In this document: positions 21,087-33,480 of the stretch, one piece after another | Numbering within the stretch: position 1 is the first letter of the stretch | Layout: each line of letters begins with the position of its first letter | DNA from: Gordionus sp. m RMFG-2023 | Taxonomy: Eukaryota > Nematomorpha > Gordioida > Chordodea > Parachordodidae | Assembly (NCBI RefSeq): GCF_954871325.1 | Contig: NC_088775.1 | Coordinates: forward strand, 31,287,561 to 31,351,560 | DNA length: 64,000 bases | Reading direction: 5' to 3' | Position numbers and translations under genes: made by a program | The notes under the pieces: generated by a model | The model's database searches: none | Told to the model about the DNA's origin: nothing | What the model saw: only the letters and a program-made list of their open reading frames with translations

Positions 21087-22780
21087 AAGCATAGCAAATG
21101 AAAGAAAAAGACTAAGGGAATGTGGTGAGGCCTACATCAATATCAAAGGTAATTTGAAAAGAGCAAGGATGGTTCAGAATGATCATTTTAATAAATGTAG
21201 ATTTCAGTGTCATCTAAAAGTTAATGAAGATCAGAGTAAAATTATTCATGAGGTGTTTTGGAGCTTAGCTGATGAAGCTAAAGGTTCTTTCTATAGCAAA
21301 TTTATTGTTAGGACTCCATGTAAAAGAAGGATAAAAGATTCTTTAAATTATAAAAACTATTCATACTTATATTTTTTTGAAGTGGAGAATGTTAAAGTTA
21401 GAGTCTGCGAACAATTTTTTTTACAAACACTTGATATTAGTAATAAACGAATTAGTTATTTTTTTAAACATTTATACCAAAATACTGGAACTTATTTAGC
21501 TCCTAGAAAAGGTAAAAATACTAAAAAAGTTATTTCTGATCAAGATAAAGATTTCATCATCTATCACATAAACTCCATTCCAAAGGTCCATTCTCATTAC
21601 AGGCGAAAAGATTCTTCCAAGGAATACTTTGATGGAAGTCTCAATTTTAAAATACTTTATGATCTATATTCTAAAAAATGTGATGAATTATCGAGAATTC
21701 CTGTTAAGGCGCATTATTATACAACAATATTTAAAAATAGTTTTAATATAGGATTTGCTAAACCAGTAAAAGATAGGTGCGATAAATGTGAGCGGTATTT
21801 AATTAATAAAGAATATATGAATGAAGAAGAGATTTGTAACTACAATAAGCACCATGACGATTATGTTGAGACGAGTATTGAAAGAGGTATGGACAGAATC
21901 ATGCTAGATCAAAAAAATTTTAGTCATATCATTTGACCTTCAAAATGTCATAAACTTACCAAGATATGAGGTTGGATCTTCTTATTATAAAAGAAAATTA
22001 TCTGTTTATAATGAAACTGCATATTGCAGTCAAGACAAACGTGGTTATTGTGCTATTTGGCATCAAGGCCAAACCGGAAGAACTGGTAATGACATAGCTT
22101 GCAGTGTGATAGCATTAGTAGATGCGATATTAAAAAAATTCCCAAATATCCATCATCTAATTCTGTGGGCTGATTCCTGTGTCGCCCAAAATAAAAATTC
22201 TATTATAATTTATGGTTTAAAACATTATTTAGCAAACACGACCAGTCAAATCGAAACAATACAAATCAAATATGGTGCTCCAGGCCATTCGATTTTACAA
22301 GAGGTAGATTCAATACATAGCCAAATAGAAAGATGCTTAAGAAAAAATGAGATCCATAGCCCTCTAACTCTTTATAGATTAATAAGAGGTACTAATCGCA
22401 AAAACCCATTTGAGGTAATTGAAATGACTTCAAATAATTATTTCGATTACCATTCTACTTCGAAAAAATTCAAATTTAACCACATACCGTTCACTAAATT
22501 AAAATCAATAAAAATTTCAAAAACGGAACCTTTTTATTTGCAATATAGATTATCGTTTAAATCTAATAATATGATTAAAGTGTCTATTTTAAAGGATTCA
22601 AAAACACGTAGGCCTAATTTTGACAAAGAATTAGTTACAACAAATTTTTCGCATATTAAATTGATCCCGAAAACGAATGGCAAAATAAACGATGAAACTA
22701 AAAAAGATATTAGATCAATGTTAAAGTTCATGCCCAGAGTTGATAGAGAATATATGGAAAATATTATTATTAAATATTAG
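21087..22780 (+). pseudogene. DDE-type transposase of invertebrate repeat family
   Basis: The reading frame opens after a likely acceptor (TTTCTAG at 21080-21086) and continues to a stop at 22780, with one frameshift near 21930. Visible blocks are an N-terminal K-x-R/KG Cys region, an IPKVHSHYRRKDS box, a CDKC pair, and a candidate DDE triad in FDLQNV (about 21943), LWADSC (about 22163) with QNKN, and the E in LQEVDSIHSQIER (about 22298). WHQGQTGRTGNDIACS precedes the second aspartate. This pattern is common in uncharacterised invertebrate proteins (I recall them carrying a DUF7869-like domain), but I cannot assign a named superfamily. The upstream exon with the start codon is not identified. 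Confidence 0.7.
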
Positions 22781-23159
22781 ATTTATTTTATATCCATTTT
22801 TATTAATTGTAAGAATAAATTAGAAAAAAAATTAAGATAAAGTGTTAATTTGGATAAAAAAAATGTAAATGGAGCATTTATAACATTTAAAAAAATCATA
22901 AAGTGTTATATTTGCTTCACTTGCATTTTGATTTTATCAAATAAATTTTATATTTAAATTTTTTGAGTTTTTAGGCTATAATTAATTAACAATATGATAA
23001 ATTATCTCTGAAATTTTGAATTAAATTGAGCAATAAGTTTTTCCTATATTTGATTTTAAACTTTAATGTTTATTTTCTCATTTTAAACTTTTGCGCAAGT
23101 GGAGCACTCCAATTCTAGACCGACATTTGTAGAATATTTTTTTCACAATCAAAAAAAAA

Positions 23160-23330
23160 AATTCTATATTTAAATAAGAGCATGGCCGGGCGGACAAATA
23201 ATTTTTATTTTGGGCTTTTTGACATATAAAAAAAATTCGTTCGGGATCAGGCTGGGCAAGACAAATTTTTATAAAAAAAATGGGCCTGACCAGGTTTGAA
23301 AAATTAGGCAAGATGCAGATCACTAATTCT
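23160..23330. repeat. Dispersed GGGCC-rich short repeat
   Basis: Words such as GGCCGGGCGGACAAATAA and GGGCCTGACCAGGTTTGA also occur near 0.96-1.2 kb, and related 'ggactgggctt' words occur in the 30.2-31.1 kb array. This looks like a decayed element end. There is no gene. Confidence 0.4.
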
Positions 23331-23417
23331 CGGCAAAAAAAATTCTATCGTTAATTAATATGCATCATAACTTTTTTCAAATAATTTTCATTAAAAATAA
23401 AAGAAAATGAATTCAGT

Positions 23418-23606
23418 TTATCTTTCATCCCAAAATATTTCTGATATATCAGATAATACTGCTGTATCCGATTCTACAATTTTAATTTTGTTATAAGTAA
23501 ATTCCAAAAAAATCACTACTGGTTTATTTATCGCAGTATCTTCTTTGCCCAATATAATATGCCTTTTATGTTTGTCTATAAATAAACTTGAAATAGCAAT
23601 TTCTTG
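23418..23606 (-). other. Open exon-like frame, possibly CTF8-like
   Basis: On the minus strand a 62-codon frame opens after an AG (AAATTTAG, acceptor-like) and ends at a TAA. It contains HIILGKEDTAINKPVVIFLE, which loosely resembles the 'HHIL.GK..LEKP.AVL' block of the clamp-loader subunit CTF8, but the expected C-terminal RPKPI block is missing. It has no start codon. It may be a terminal exon, a captured fragment or chance. Confidence 0.2.
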
Positions 23607-24069
23607 CTAAATTTATTTTTCACACTAATTTACAACATTATAACAAAACACTTGAAATATTTAAGGAAGATTTATATCCTTTCAATATGCTTTTCTTCGA
23701 AGGTTACCAATAAAATACTATTAAATTTTTTATATTTAATTATATGTTTGGTTTTTATGATGAACATTTTGATAAAATGTAATTGACATAAATCTTTAAT
23801 AAGAAGATCAAGTTATGTGCGGCATATCCAAAGAATTCATTATATATTTTGCCTTAACAAGCTCCAGGCATTTTTAATATTCTTTGCATTATTGGTTATT
23901 AGTGAAATAATTTTTTTTTACTATCAATTTTTTCAATCGCCTAGATCAGCGCAGATGCAATTAATCACCAATGTTAGTACAAGATCCTCTGTCAATGGAT
24001 TTAAATAAAATAAGTTTTAGCGTTGTAATTATGAAATTAATGATGGACCATGTGTTTGTCCAGCCATTG

Positions 24070-24077
24070 CTAATGCA
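24070..24077. repeat. 8-bp target duplication, left of MITE
   Basis: CTAATGCA is paired with CTAATGCG at 24299-24306 (seven of eight). An 8-bp duplication is the hAT hallmark. Confidence 0.75.
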
Positions 24078-24298
24078 TAGTGTTGCTAAACGGCTCAATT
24101 TGAGCCGATTTTTAAACCGGCTAACTCGATAATTTATCCAGAAAAATATTCTGCAAGCCTAAAAAATTTGGTCATAGATGGCAAAAAGCGTTGGACATCT
24201 ATTAGCGAAATCTTAAAGTTTAGGCAATATTTTTCCAGCTAAAATATTAAGTTAGCCGTTTTGAAAACCGGCTCAAATCGAGCCATTTAATAACACTA
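24078..24298. mobile_element. 221-bp hAT-type MITE (TAGTGTTGC ends)
   Basis: It starts TAGTGTTGCTAAACGGCTC and ends in the mirror GAGCCATTTAATAACACTA, with inverted repeats of about 45 bases. Just inside each end is a small palindrome (GGCTCAATTTGAGCC / GGCTCAAATCGAGCC). The ends and the internal palindrome layout match the fold-back element at 33317-39906 (TAGTGTTGCG, GGCTAATTTTAGCC), so the two are probably the same family. There is no coding capacity. Confidence 0.85.
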
Positions 24299-25395
24299 CT
24301 AATGCGAGTAAAATCTTTCAAAGTATCTAATTTGTTGTTGATAATATTTGTCATCTTATAATCTAATAATTTGCTAATTGAGTATCCTGATAGAATTTTA
24401 TAGACTGAGCGCATTAATTTGATAAAATATTTATTTTCTAATAATTGATAGGGGCAGCCATAGCCCTGTCGAGTTGTGTTTGGTTTTGTGAAGTTACAGT
24501 ACCAACAAAATTTTGAATTTTAGATATGCCTGATACATTATTAAAATGATTGGTATTTTCCTTAAAAGTATTAAGAGTGGTTTTATTAGGAATACTGGAA
24601 ACTGGTATACATACAATATCCTCATCAGTAGAATTATCAACTTCATTAAACTGTAAAACCTTTGTCATTTCTAATATGCTGAGTCTTTGTGGAATTTGGG
24701 AAATTATGTTAATTGACAATATTTGCATATTGGGATACATCCTTTCCTGTTATCAGCTGTATCTTGAATAAAATGTTTCCTGATGTTGGAAGTTTTCCAA
24801 GGCATCTGTAAAATATTACAATCATATTGAATTAAATTAAACAACAATAAATTATTATAATACCAGTTATATAGTATGATTATAATATTCTCATCCTTAT
24901 ATATCAAATTTAAATATACCATTAATTATTAATAATTCATATAGCATATTAATATTATGAATATATAATGTTTAACATTTTACCTTTGTACTTTTAAAAT
25001 TATATCGTTGAGATTTGAAGAGTTGCACTAATAAAAAAAATAAGTTTAAATACTTTTGTGAATATATGCTGGAAACTAAAATAATCACGAGGAAAATAGA
25101 AATTAATTTAAAATTAATGATATAATAAATTAAAATTTTTAAAATAAATTATATTTATATAAGGGAAAATAAAAATTTCCAGAGGAATATTCCCGTTATT
25201 TTCTGGGAAGTTTCCTTACCTTTATGTTTATAAAAATGTAAGTATAAAAATTAGAAATTTTTAAAAATGCAAAGAAAAAATAAAAAAAAAATTTTAATTT
25301 ATTTTTCCTGAATAAAAAAATTTATAATATAAATTTTAAATTTTTGATACCTAAAACCTTCCACATTGAAAAAGGGCAGGTCTTGGTTTGAGCAG

Positions 25396-26266
25396 TGATT
25401 TCAACCAAACGCTGTAAAAATTATAAACCCAAATTGAACCTAAACTCTGTTTATAAAATTTCCAAAACTTCAAACCAAACCTGATAATTTTTTAAAACCA
25501 AGTTCAGTGATTGTAAAAATATTAATAATTTAATGAGATTTTTTAATATTTCCAATTTCAGAAATCATTAAATATTACAGATATTACTTAATGATGAATA
25601 GAATTGTATGAAAAGGCATCACATTCATTTATAAGGTAGGATTAAACCCATATCCATGCCCATTTAATCTGATGATAATAGTTCGGATGAAATTATTGAA
25701 AAGGATGATTTAGAGAAATTGATACAACTTAAGGTAAGGTAAGAGAAAATACTTATAAGAAGGACTAACAATTGCAAAGAAAAGTATTGGAACAATAATT
25801 ATTGAATTTGGCGATTTTAAAAGGTTGGATAAGAAGGAAAATATTTTGCATTTTTGAGAGTCTGCTAAGCTGCAGCACCCTGATGTATATATTTTCTCCA
25901 AAATCTTATTTGATATTCCTGCAACCTAAGTTGTTATAATATTTTCATATAAATATAATTAATATTAGCGTTGAAAGATCTTTTTCACATTTGAAATTCA
26001 TCCTTTCACTATATGAATCTAGGTTGAGTGAACAACTCTTGGAAAATATTAATTTTTGTCTAGTTTATTAATTATGATTTAAATATATATTTATTTATCA
26101 TTTCGAAAATTCCTAAATATGTGCTGAACCCAGAATTAAACCCAGGTTTAAAAATATTCTCCTGAATTGAACCCAAACCAAACAGTTAAAAAAAATTTCG
26201 TGTTCACATTCATGGGTTTTAGTATAGCAAAAACATGAGGGTTTGGGTGGGTTCACACCCCTGATA
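25396..26266 (+). mobile_element. Internally deleted hAT element
   Basis: The left end CAGTGATTTCAACCAAACG and the right end, whose mirror reads CAGGGGTGTGAACCCACCC, are imperfect hAT-like TIRs of the CAGNGNT type. Inside are remnants of the transposase C-terminus on the + strand, including AKLQHPDVYIFSKILFDIP (about 25866-25922) and the dimerisation block SVERSFSHLKFIL (about 25971-26010) with ESRLSEQLLENI. Most of the gene is missing and the frame is broken several times. No matching 8-bp target duplication was found. Confidence 0.65.
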
Positions 26267-28250
26267 TTTAATAAATAAAATTATATCTAGACTTTTTAAT
26301 AAAAATGAGAACCTATAGATTTTTGGGCAATAAAGATCTATATACTCTTGATCTAGTAAAGAATTTTTATAACTCAGGTGCCATTTTAAAAAATTATAAT
26401 AAAAAATGAAAGATCCTTTCTTAATATAAACAATAAAATGGGTAAGTTATTATTTTATAAAAAAATCTAAAACTATTCTATTTTATAAAAATAAATATAT
26501 GCTCTTTTGAAATATTAAAATAATGTAAACAATATATAAATATATAAACATGAAATACAAAAAAACAATAAAATTAATGGTATAGGTCCAATCTAATATT
26601 TTTTAAAAATGCTAAATATTGGACCTATCTAATCCAATATTTAATATCAGTGCAGCTTAATGCTAATGTAATTTAAAAGAATATATTCAGCCATCTTACT
26701 TCTTAATATACATCTTAGAGTGAAAGTGGGAAGGAGTTTTGAAAAAATAGAACATGAAATTAAAATCTCATTAAAAATAACACATTAGTATTATCAGCAT
26801 CACATTGTGAATTAATTTTTAATATCGTTAAATTTATGGATTGTAAAATACTTATATTAAAATGTAAATTTTAAACTGAAAGTAATTATTGTATACCAAT
26901 AAAAAAATAAATTCTATTATAGCTTACTAATTTTCAGATCCATAAAAATACACACAATGAAATGGTTTTTTGTTGGCTTGAGATGGCTTTTTAATCTCTG
27001 CAGGGGCATCAACAATCTTATAATTGTGTTAAAGAAATAATCATAATTGATTAAATAGAAAATATAATTAATGTAGTTTAATTAAATATATTCAATACAA
27101 ATAAATGATTTATCAAATGATTTGCAGTAAATTATATATACATCCATATAGCTTACATTCCCAGGCCATGGTGGAAATCCTTTCATTTTAGCCCTTGTAA
27201 ATATAATAACATATAATTTTGATAAAATTCAATCATTATTTATTATTCTATTACGATCCATTCATTTGTGTATTTTACAGATAAATTATTTTAATTATTA
27301 ATTTATTTTACTCACATCTTAATCTCATTTATAATTTGAATAAACTTGATTTTTAAAAAAATTAAACATATGGGTTAAAATATTATATTAATTCCCAAGA
27401 GTTAAAGAGTAAAAATACGTTAAAAAAAACTATAACATAATAAATATTCTGTTTTACCATACAAGATCTCCTTTACGAAATTTAGGCATTTTTAAGTTTT
27501 TTCAAAATGTTTTTCAAGATGATTAACTTATAATCCACTAAAAATTTAAATAATTGTTAACCCATACTTTCAGTTTCAAATCAAATAAGATTATATTATT
27601 AATTACTATACAGCATAATTGTTAATAAATTATTTCTTGAGAAACTAAAAAATTGTCTATAAAATTAGGAAATAAAGGTGAATTATCTGGCAAATAATAT
27701 TTAGTTATTAATATTATTTGTTATCTAAAATATATATCTTTAAAAAATAAATTTTAAAATATATTTTTTTGAAATTAATCAAATGTTAGATGCTGAGCTC
27801 TATATAGCTAAAATCTATTTGATTTTATGAACACATGTACTGCAAAGCAACACATCTACTTCGTTGATACAACTCACACTCTATTAAAATTAAACCTGTG
27901 TGTGGGTTCCTTTACATCATAATTTACATGAGATAACATAAAATCATATCTAAATAATATGTAGGAATTTAGAGTCTCATCCCCCCCCTAGATTTATTTT
28001 TAGTATTACTCCCTAGCCACTAAAATTCTAATAACTACCCTTCATAGGCAGGCGCGTAATTCCCCCCCCCCCCATCGCAAATTTGACTATTTTCATAAAT
28101 ATCATTTTAAGCTAATAAAAATTTTACCCCAACCCCCCAGATTCCCCCCCCCCCCACCAATCAAAATTTTACAAATATTTGAATATCAATTTTCCAACAT
28201 ATTATTCAAAAATATTAATAAAATGGAAAAATATTTACTCAAAGAGATTG
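26267..28250. other. AT-rich stretch with C-run patches, no gene seen
   Basis: I see no exon or element with ends here. Two patches of long C-runs (about 27981 and 28061-28155) flank TTTTCATAAATATCATTTTAAG, which recurs inverted at about 44.15 kb. This is a small dispersed element. Confidence 0.45.
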
Positions 28251-28549
28251 AAATCAAACGATAATATATAAATAAGGCTGAGCATGAAAAAAAGTAATGT
28301 GTCGTTAGCAGCGATATCATTATTGAATTCAATTGATCAATCAGAGTTTATCATTGCTGCTAGTTGCATCAATAAATTATTTTTAGCTCACTACTTTGTA
28401 GAAATTTACAAAAACCAAATTTAGATTTGGTTCAAGTTATTGATTTGGCGGAACATTGGAAAATATACATGAACAGGTAGATACAATAAGAATGAATGTA
28501 GATAAATATTCGTTGAATCGAAGGCTTAATTTTATGATATAATACTAAT

Positions 28550-29145
28550 TAAACCTCGTCTAGCACCTAGGCCATTATTGAGATGAAAATAAATATTGGC
28601 TCAACTGAAGAATATTATAAAATATCCATTTTCATCCCATTCTTAGATACTTTTTTATAGCAAATAAAAGTACGGGTTTTAGATAAAAAACAAGTCTTTA
28701 GCAATCTTCAAGTTTTATTACCTAAAGATCCTTCTTCATTTTCTAATGCCACTATTGGTAAAATTAAATATTTAGAAAAATTTTATTCCTATGAGATTGA
28801 TAATGAAATAAATTTAATCAGTGAATTCGAATTGTGGTATAAATATTTATACGTTTAGCTATTTTACCTGAGCATGCTATTGATGCGCTCAATCGGTGTA
28901 AAGAAACCTTGGCTCAATTTCCTAATATTTCGAAGTAGTTTTATATTCTTGCATGTTTGCCTATTACAACATGTACGAATGAAAGGACTTTTTCCAACTT
29001 GAGAAGGTTGAAAACATATTTACGAAGTACTGAATCTCGGCTAAATGGGTTAGCTCTGTTAAATATACACAGAGATTTGGTTCCAAAGACAAACGAAATA
29101 ATTAAAAATCTTGTATTTGATAAGAAGTTAAAAAAAACTTGTTAA
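28550..29145 (+). pseudogene. hAT-like transposase 3' end (DUF4371/HATC type)
   Basis: Fragments on the + strand read RLAPRPLL, EEYYKISIFIPFLDTF, VFSNLQVLLPKDPSSFSN and finally TCTNERTFSNLRRLKTYLRS with RLNGLALLNIHRD (28963-29085). The last block is the hAT C-terminal dimerisation region as seen in ZMYM1- or THAP-associated hAT proteins. Upstream pieces are in shifted frames with internal stops. The N-terminal two thirds are not recognisable. This is a domesticated-looking but decayed remnant with no visible TIRs. Confidence 0.7.
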
Positions 29146-30177
29146 TTTAATTATTTTCTAGTCAATATTTTTAACTACTATTAGTATTTTCAATAAAAAA
29201 AATTATATTCTACTTATATTGTATGAGAATTTAAGCTGAGGCTAGTTTTTAAAGCAAATTTAAAAAAAATGACATTACACTTTATTTCAACTTTACACAT
29301 AAATAAACCTTTACATTTAAAAAAACTTTATTAAATATAATATACCTAACTTGAAATAATAAAAAAGAGGCTTGTAATATCCTATCCATAAGCACGAATT
29401 AGTAAACAATAGTTAAAAATAGAAATATAATTATTATTAAATTATTCATAATTTAATAGAATAGCTAAATAAGATCCGGCCGAACGCCGGGGGAAAGCTG
29501 GCCGATAGCCAGGTAGAAGGGGTTTGGAGGCGAAGTCCCCAAAAAATTTTTCCCCCCTATAAGAAAATCCTGGATACGCCATACCTTAGTCTATATATAG
29601 TCATAAAATATTTTTACAATATAGGAGGCTAATTTTAATAAAAAAATACAAATATTAAATATATTTTTATTAGTTTATATAAAATATAATAAATTACTTG
29701 TAAATACATTAATATAAAAGCATGGTAATAATTTATTCCAAACAAGTATAAGAAATTTATTTATAAAAAGTAAGTAGACAAATAGTTGATATTCCTCTAT
29801 TATATAGAATTGGTTACAAAATACTAAGTAAAATTCCACTATTACAGACATATTTGACAGTTAGACAATATATTACAGTTAATATTTTAACAAATTTTAC
29901 TAATCAATGCTCTTGATAATAAATATAGCAACAATTTGCATTCAATTTTAACGCCATCTATTTGTTTTAAATAAAAATAATATCTTTATTATAATTTTCC
30001 GATGTCCTCACTACGTCATCGCTTCATGTCATCGTAACGTTTTTTTATTTGTTGATTTTATTTATTTATTTTATACAAACAGATGATCCTATAACTTAAG
30101 TTTTCTATGCAAGTATTAAAACCAATTGTCAAAGTAATACATTATTTACTAAATATTACAAATTAAGAGTTAACTCA
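29146..30177. other. AT-rich stretch, no gene seen
   Basis: This is nearly all low-complexity AT. The exception is a short GC-rich island at about 29476-29570 (GCCGGGGGAAAGCTGGCC ... CCCCCCTATAAG ... GGATACGCC) that looks like the end of a dispersed element. Confidence 0.45.
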
Positions 30178-31080
30178 TAGATTAATTGGTAAATCAGAGA
30201 TTTCTCATTCATTAATTATAATTATAATATCTCTAAGCTTGGGAAAATTTTTTCAAAATTATTATGGGTTGGACTGGGCTTAAAAAATATTTCTCAAAAT
30301 TAATATTGGCTTGGTTCTCAAAAATTATTAGGGATTGAAATGTGCTTGAGAAAATCTTTTTAAATTATTAAGATCTTGGATGCTTGGAAATTTTTTCCAA
30401 ATATTGTAGGCTTGAACCTATATTGGGATTTTTTATTGTTAAATGTTAGTCTTATGTTAATATTTTTATAAAGAAATATATTTTACCCGTGGACTAATTG
30501 GTAAATCAGAGATTTCCCCTTCATTAATTATAAATTTAATATCTCTGGGCTTGGTTTCAAAATTATTATGGGTTGGACTGGACTGGGCTTAAAAAATATT
30601 TCTTATAATTAATATTGGCTTGGTTTTCAAAATTATTAAAGATTGAGGTGGGCTTGAGAAAATCTTTTTAAATTATTAAGATCTTGGATGCATGGAAATT
30701 TTTTCCAAATATTGTAGGCTTGAACCTATATTGGGATTTTTTAATGTATGTTAGTCTTATGTTAATATTTTTATAAAGAAATATCTTTTACCTGTAGACT
30801 AATTGGTAAATCAGAGATTTCCCCTTCATTAATTATAAATTTAATATCTCTGGTCTTGGGGAAAACTTTTTCAAAATTATTATGGGTTGGACTGGGCTTA
30901 AAAAATATATTTCATATTTATATTGGCTTGGTTTTCAAAATTATTAGGAATTGAGCTGGGCTTGAGAAATTTTTTTTAAATTATTAAGATCTTGAATACT
31001 TGGAAATTATTCCCAAATATTTGGGCTTGAACCTATATTGGGATTTTTTAATGTTAAATGTTAGTCTTATGATAATTTTA
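30178..31080 (+). repeat. Tandem repeat, three copies of ~305 bp
   Basis: Copies begin at about 30178, 30489 and 30795 with ACTAATTGGTAAATCAGAGA and contain GGGTTGGACTGGGCTT and TTGAACCTATATTGGGATTTT. A single diverged copy is at 43285-43520. No coding potential was seen. Confidence 0.85.
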
Positions 31081-32359
31081 TGTCTGATGAATATTTTGTC
31101 TAACTAACTGAAAAATATACAAAGTACATTATTAATATTTAACTAAATTAATATAACAATTTTTAGGATCCTACTTTTTTAAAAGTATACCATTTTGTCG
31201 AATCCACCATTGCTCCATTATCCCTGCTGATTATTTTGTATAACGCACAAAAAAATTCACATAGTACATTATTTTTATTATAAATAATTTTATATATGAT
31301 TTTATAACTATTACAAAAAATCCAATATTTTTTTATAATTTAAATAAATATATATTATTTAAGCATCCTACGTATTTTTAAGGCTATCCATTTTCTCGGG
31401 TCGCTCAATATGTCCTTTTATCTCTGACGAAAATTTTGTCTAACTAACTGAAAAATATACAAAGTACATTTTTAATATTTAACTAAATTAATATAACAAT
31501 TTTTAAGGATCCTACTTTTTTTAAAGTATACCATTTTGTCGGATCCACATTGCTCTATTATCCCTGCTGATTATTTTGTATAACACACAAAAAAATTTAC
31601 ATAGTACATTATTTTTATTATAAATAATTTTATATATGATTTTATATCTATTCCAAAAAATCGAATATTTTTTTATAATTTAAATAAATTTATATTATTT
31701 TAAGCATCCTATTTTTAAGGCCATCCATTTTCCCGGGCCGCACAATATGCCCTTTTATCTCTGATGAATATTTTGTCTAACTAACTGGAAAATATACAAA
31801 GTACATTTTTAATATTTAACTAAATTAATATAATAATTTTTAAGGATCCTACTTTTTTAAAAGTATACCATTTTGTCGGATCCACCATTGTATTATCCCT
31901 GCTGATTATTTTTATATAACGCATAAAATAATATACTTAGTACATTATTTTTATTATAAATAATTTTATATATGATTTTATATCTATTCCAAAAAATCGA
32001 ATATTTTTTTATAATTTAAATAAATTTATATTATTTTAAGCATCCTACATATTTTTAAGGCTATCCATTTTGTCGGACCGCACATTATGCCCTTTTATCT
32101 CTGATGAATATTTTGTCTAACTGAAAATTATACAAAGTACATTTTTAAAATTTAACTAAATTAATATAACAATTTTTAAGGATCCTACTTTTTAAAAGCT
32201 TATCATTTTGTCGGATCCACCATTGCTCTATTATTCCTGCTGATTATTTTGTATAATGCTCAAAGAAATATACATAGTACATTATTTTTATTATTATTAT
32301 TTTTATATATGATTTTATATCTATTCTAAAAATTATATATTATAATATTTATTTTTATT
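31081..32359 (+). repeat. Tandem repeat, nearly four copies of ~339 bp
   Basis: Copies start at about 31084, 31424, 31762 and 32102 (GATGAATATTTTGTCTAACT) and contain TACCATTTTGTCGGATCCAC and TATCCCTGCTGATTATTTT. The last copy is interrupted at 32360 by the hAT element. Diverged sequence of the same unit resumes after 41507 (GATTTTATATTTATTCC, AAGGATCCTATTTTTTT). Confidence 0.85.
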
Positions 32360-32738
32360 TAGGCCTATTCAAAAATAATTAGAATATTCGATTCGATTCG
32401 AATAATTCGAATCTAATCGAATAATTACGAATACGAATAATAAATTATTTGTTTTATCTGAATACGTATAATCATTTATTCGATTCGAATAAAACGAATT
32501 ATTTGTAATATTTAATAAATTGTTTAATAAATCTAACATTGTCATTTCTATTTGTTGACCTGCCAATCCTGACAGGTGATGTGTTTGTGTTTATAAAAAT
32601 TCTAGCACAAATTTAAAAATTTCTGAAGTGAAAATTTAAATTTTTATTTGCCACATTTTTTGAATCTCATAATAAATTATATTAAAAATTACACAAACCA
32701 GAGGTATATAAAAATATATTACATCTCTACAATAATTA

Positions 32739-33308
32739 TTGTTAGCTGGCCTAATTATGTTAGAGGAGAATGCTTCTGATGAAATTATGATTGATGTTGA
32801 AGATGAGAAAATTTCCTCACAAAAGAGAGCAATCATATGGGATCAATATCAAATCGTTAAAGACGGTGAAAAGACTGCTTGCTATCATTGCAAGAGTATT
32901 ATAAAATGTAAAGGCAAAACAACATCTCCTCTTATTAATCATTATAATAGGTTTCATTCACACTTTAGTAAAAAGTCTACACCAAATTCTTCAAAAAAAA
33001 AAATTTTAAGAATAATTTATTAAAATTATTTATAAATAATAATATACCTTTTAAAATTATTGATTCAAATTATTTTAAAAATTGTATAAGTGATCTTGTT
33101 GTTCTGTAAAATCAATATGCTACAATACTCTTAAATTGCTGTATAATACATTTGCAGAAAAAGAACAGTTGGTAAAGGAAATAATATCTAAAAATAAAAG
33201 TCAGATTAATTTTTCATCTGACATTTGGACTAGCCCACACATCCTTTTTTAGGGCTAACAGCCCATTTTATTGATAATTTTAAAATAAATAACATAATTT
33301 TGGATGTC
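32739..33308 (+). pseudogene. Ac-like hAT transposase, N-terminal part
   Basis: A BED zinc finger lies at about residues 30-75 of the 32739 frame (CYHCKSII ... LINHYNRFHS), giving DNA binding. It is followed after shifts by NNLLKLFINNNIPFKIIDS, QINFSSDIWTSPH and LTAHFIDNFKINNIILDVSP, which are conserved blocks of Ac-like hAT proteins up to the start of the RNase H-like core. The frame is broken at several points between 33023 and 33250. It is interrupted by the fold-back element at 33309. Confidence 0.8.
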
Positions 33309-33316
33309 AGTCCAAT
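33309..33316. repeat. 8-bp target duplication, left of fold-back element
   Basis: AGTCCAAT is perfectly repeated at 39907-39914. Removing the insert and one copy restores the host transposase reading DVSPINETHSGENI. Confidence 0.9.
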
Positions 33317-33329
33317 AAGTGTTGCGTAA

Positions 33330-33480
33330 TCGGCTAATTTTAGCCGACTAAAAACGGCTTAGCCGAGATTTTAGGTGGAAAAATCGGCTAAGCCTAATTA
33401 GGTATAGCCTAAAAATCGGCTAAGCCTAAAAATTAACTAAGCCTAAAAATGGGCTAAGCCTAAAAATTGGCTAAAATAAA
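33330..33480. repeat. Subterminal GGCTAAGCCTAAAAAT repeats
   Basis: About five near-tandem copies of a 16-18-base unit containing GGCTAAGCCTAAAAAT lie just inside the left end. The right end (about 39818-39890) has two or three. Clustered short subterminal repeats are the usual transposase binding sites in hAT elements (inference). Confidence 0.7.

Larger units (their letters stand above)
20034..23125 (+). mobile_element. DDE transposon of unassigned superfamily, 27-bp TIRs
   Basis: GTCGGTCTAGAATTGGAGTG and the following CTCCACT at the left end are exactly mirrored at about 23099-23125. The transposase gene is at 21.09-22.78 kb. The internal 5' region carries a direct duplication (20431-20692 and 20749-21004). 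I could not find a clear target duplication. Perfect TIRs and only one break in the gene suggest a fairly young copy. Confidence 0.8.
23890..24740 (-). pseudogene. hAT transposase fragment split by a MITE
   Basis: On the minus strand the first part (24740-24438) has a charged N-terminal linker and the block QNQTQLDRAMA, typical of the region after the BED finger in ZBED/SCAND3-like hAT proteins. It continues as KLMRSVYKILSGYSISKLLD (with shifts near 24437). It resumes beyond the MITE with ISNGWTNTWSIINFIITT, the conserved 'SDGWTN...' hAT block. Ignoring the MITE and one target copy, DFTRI joins ISNGWTN in frame. A stop follows near 23950 and the rest is not recognisable. The copy is old and broken in several places. 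Confidence 0.7.

Noticed and set aside
25710-25901. 63-codon minus-strand frame in the 25.4-26.3 kb hAT remnant
   Set aside because: It is antisense to the recognisable hAT pieces (AKLQHPDVYIFSKILF) on the + strand.
30178-31080. tRNA-derived SINE origin of the ~305-bp repeat (ATTGGTAAATCAGAGATT)
   Set aside because: The resemblance to a tRNA box is loose, no B box follows at the right spacing, and there is no A-tail.
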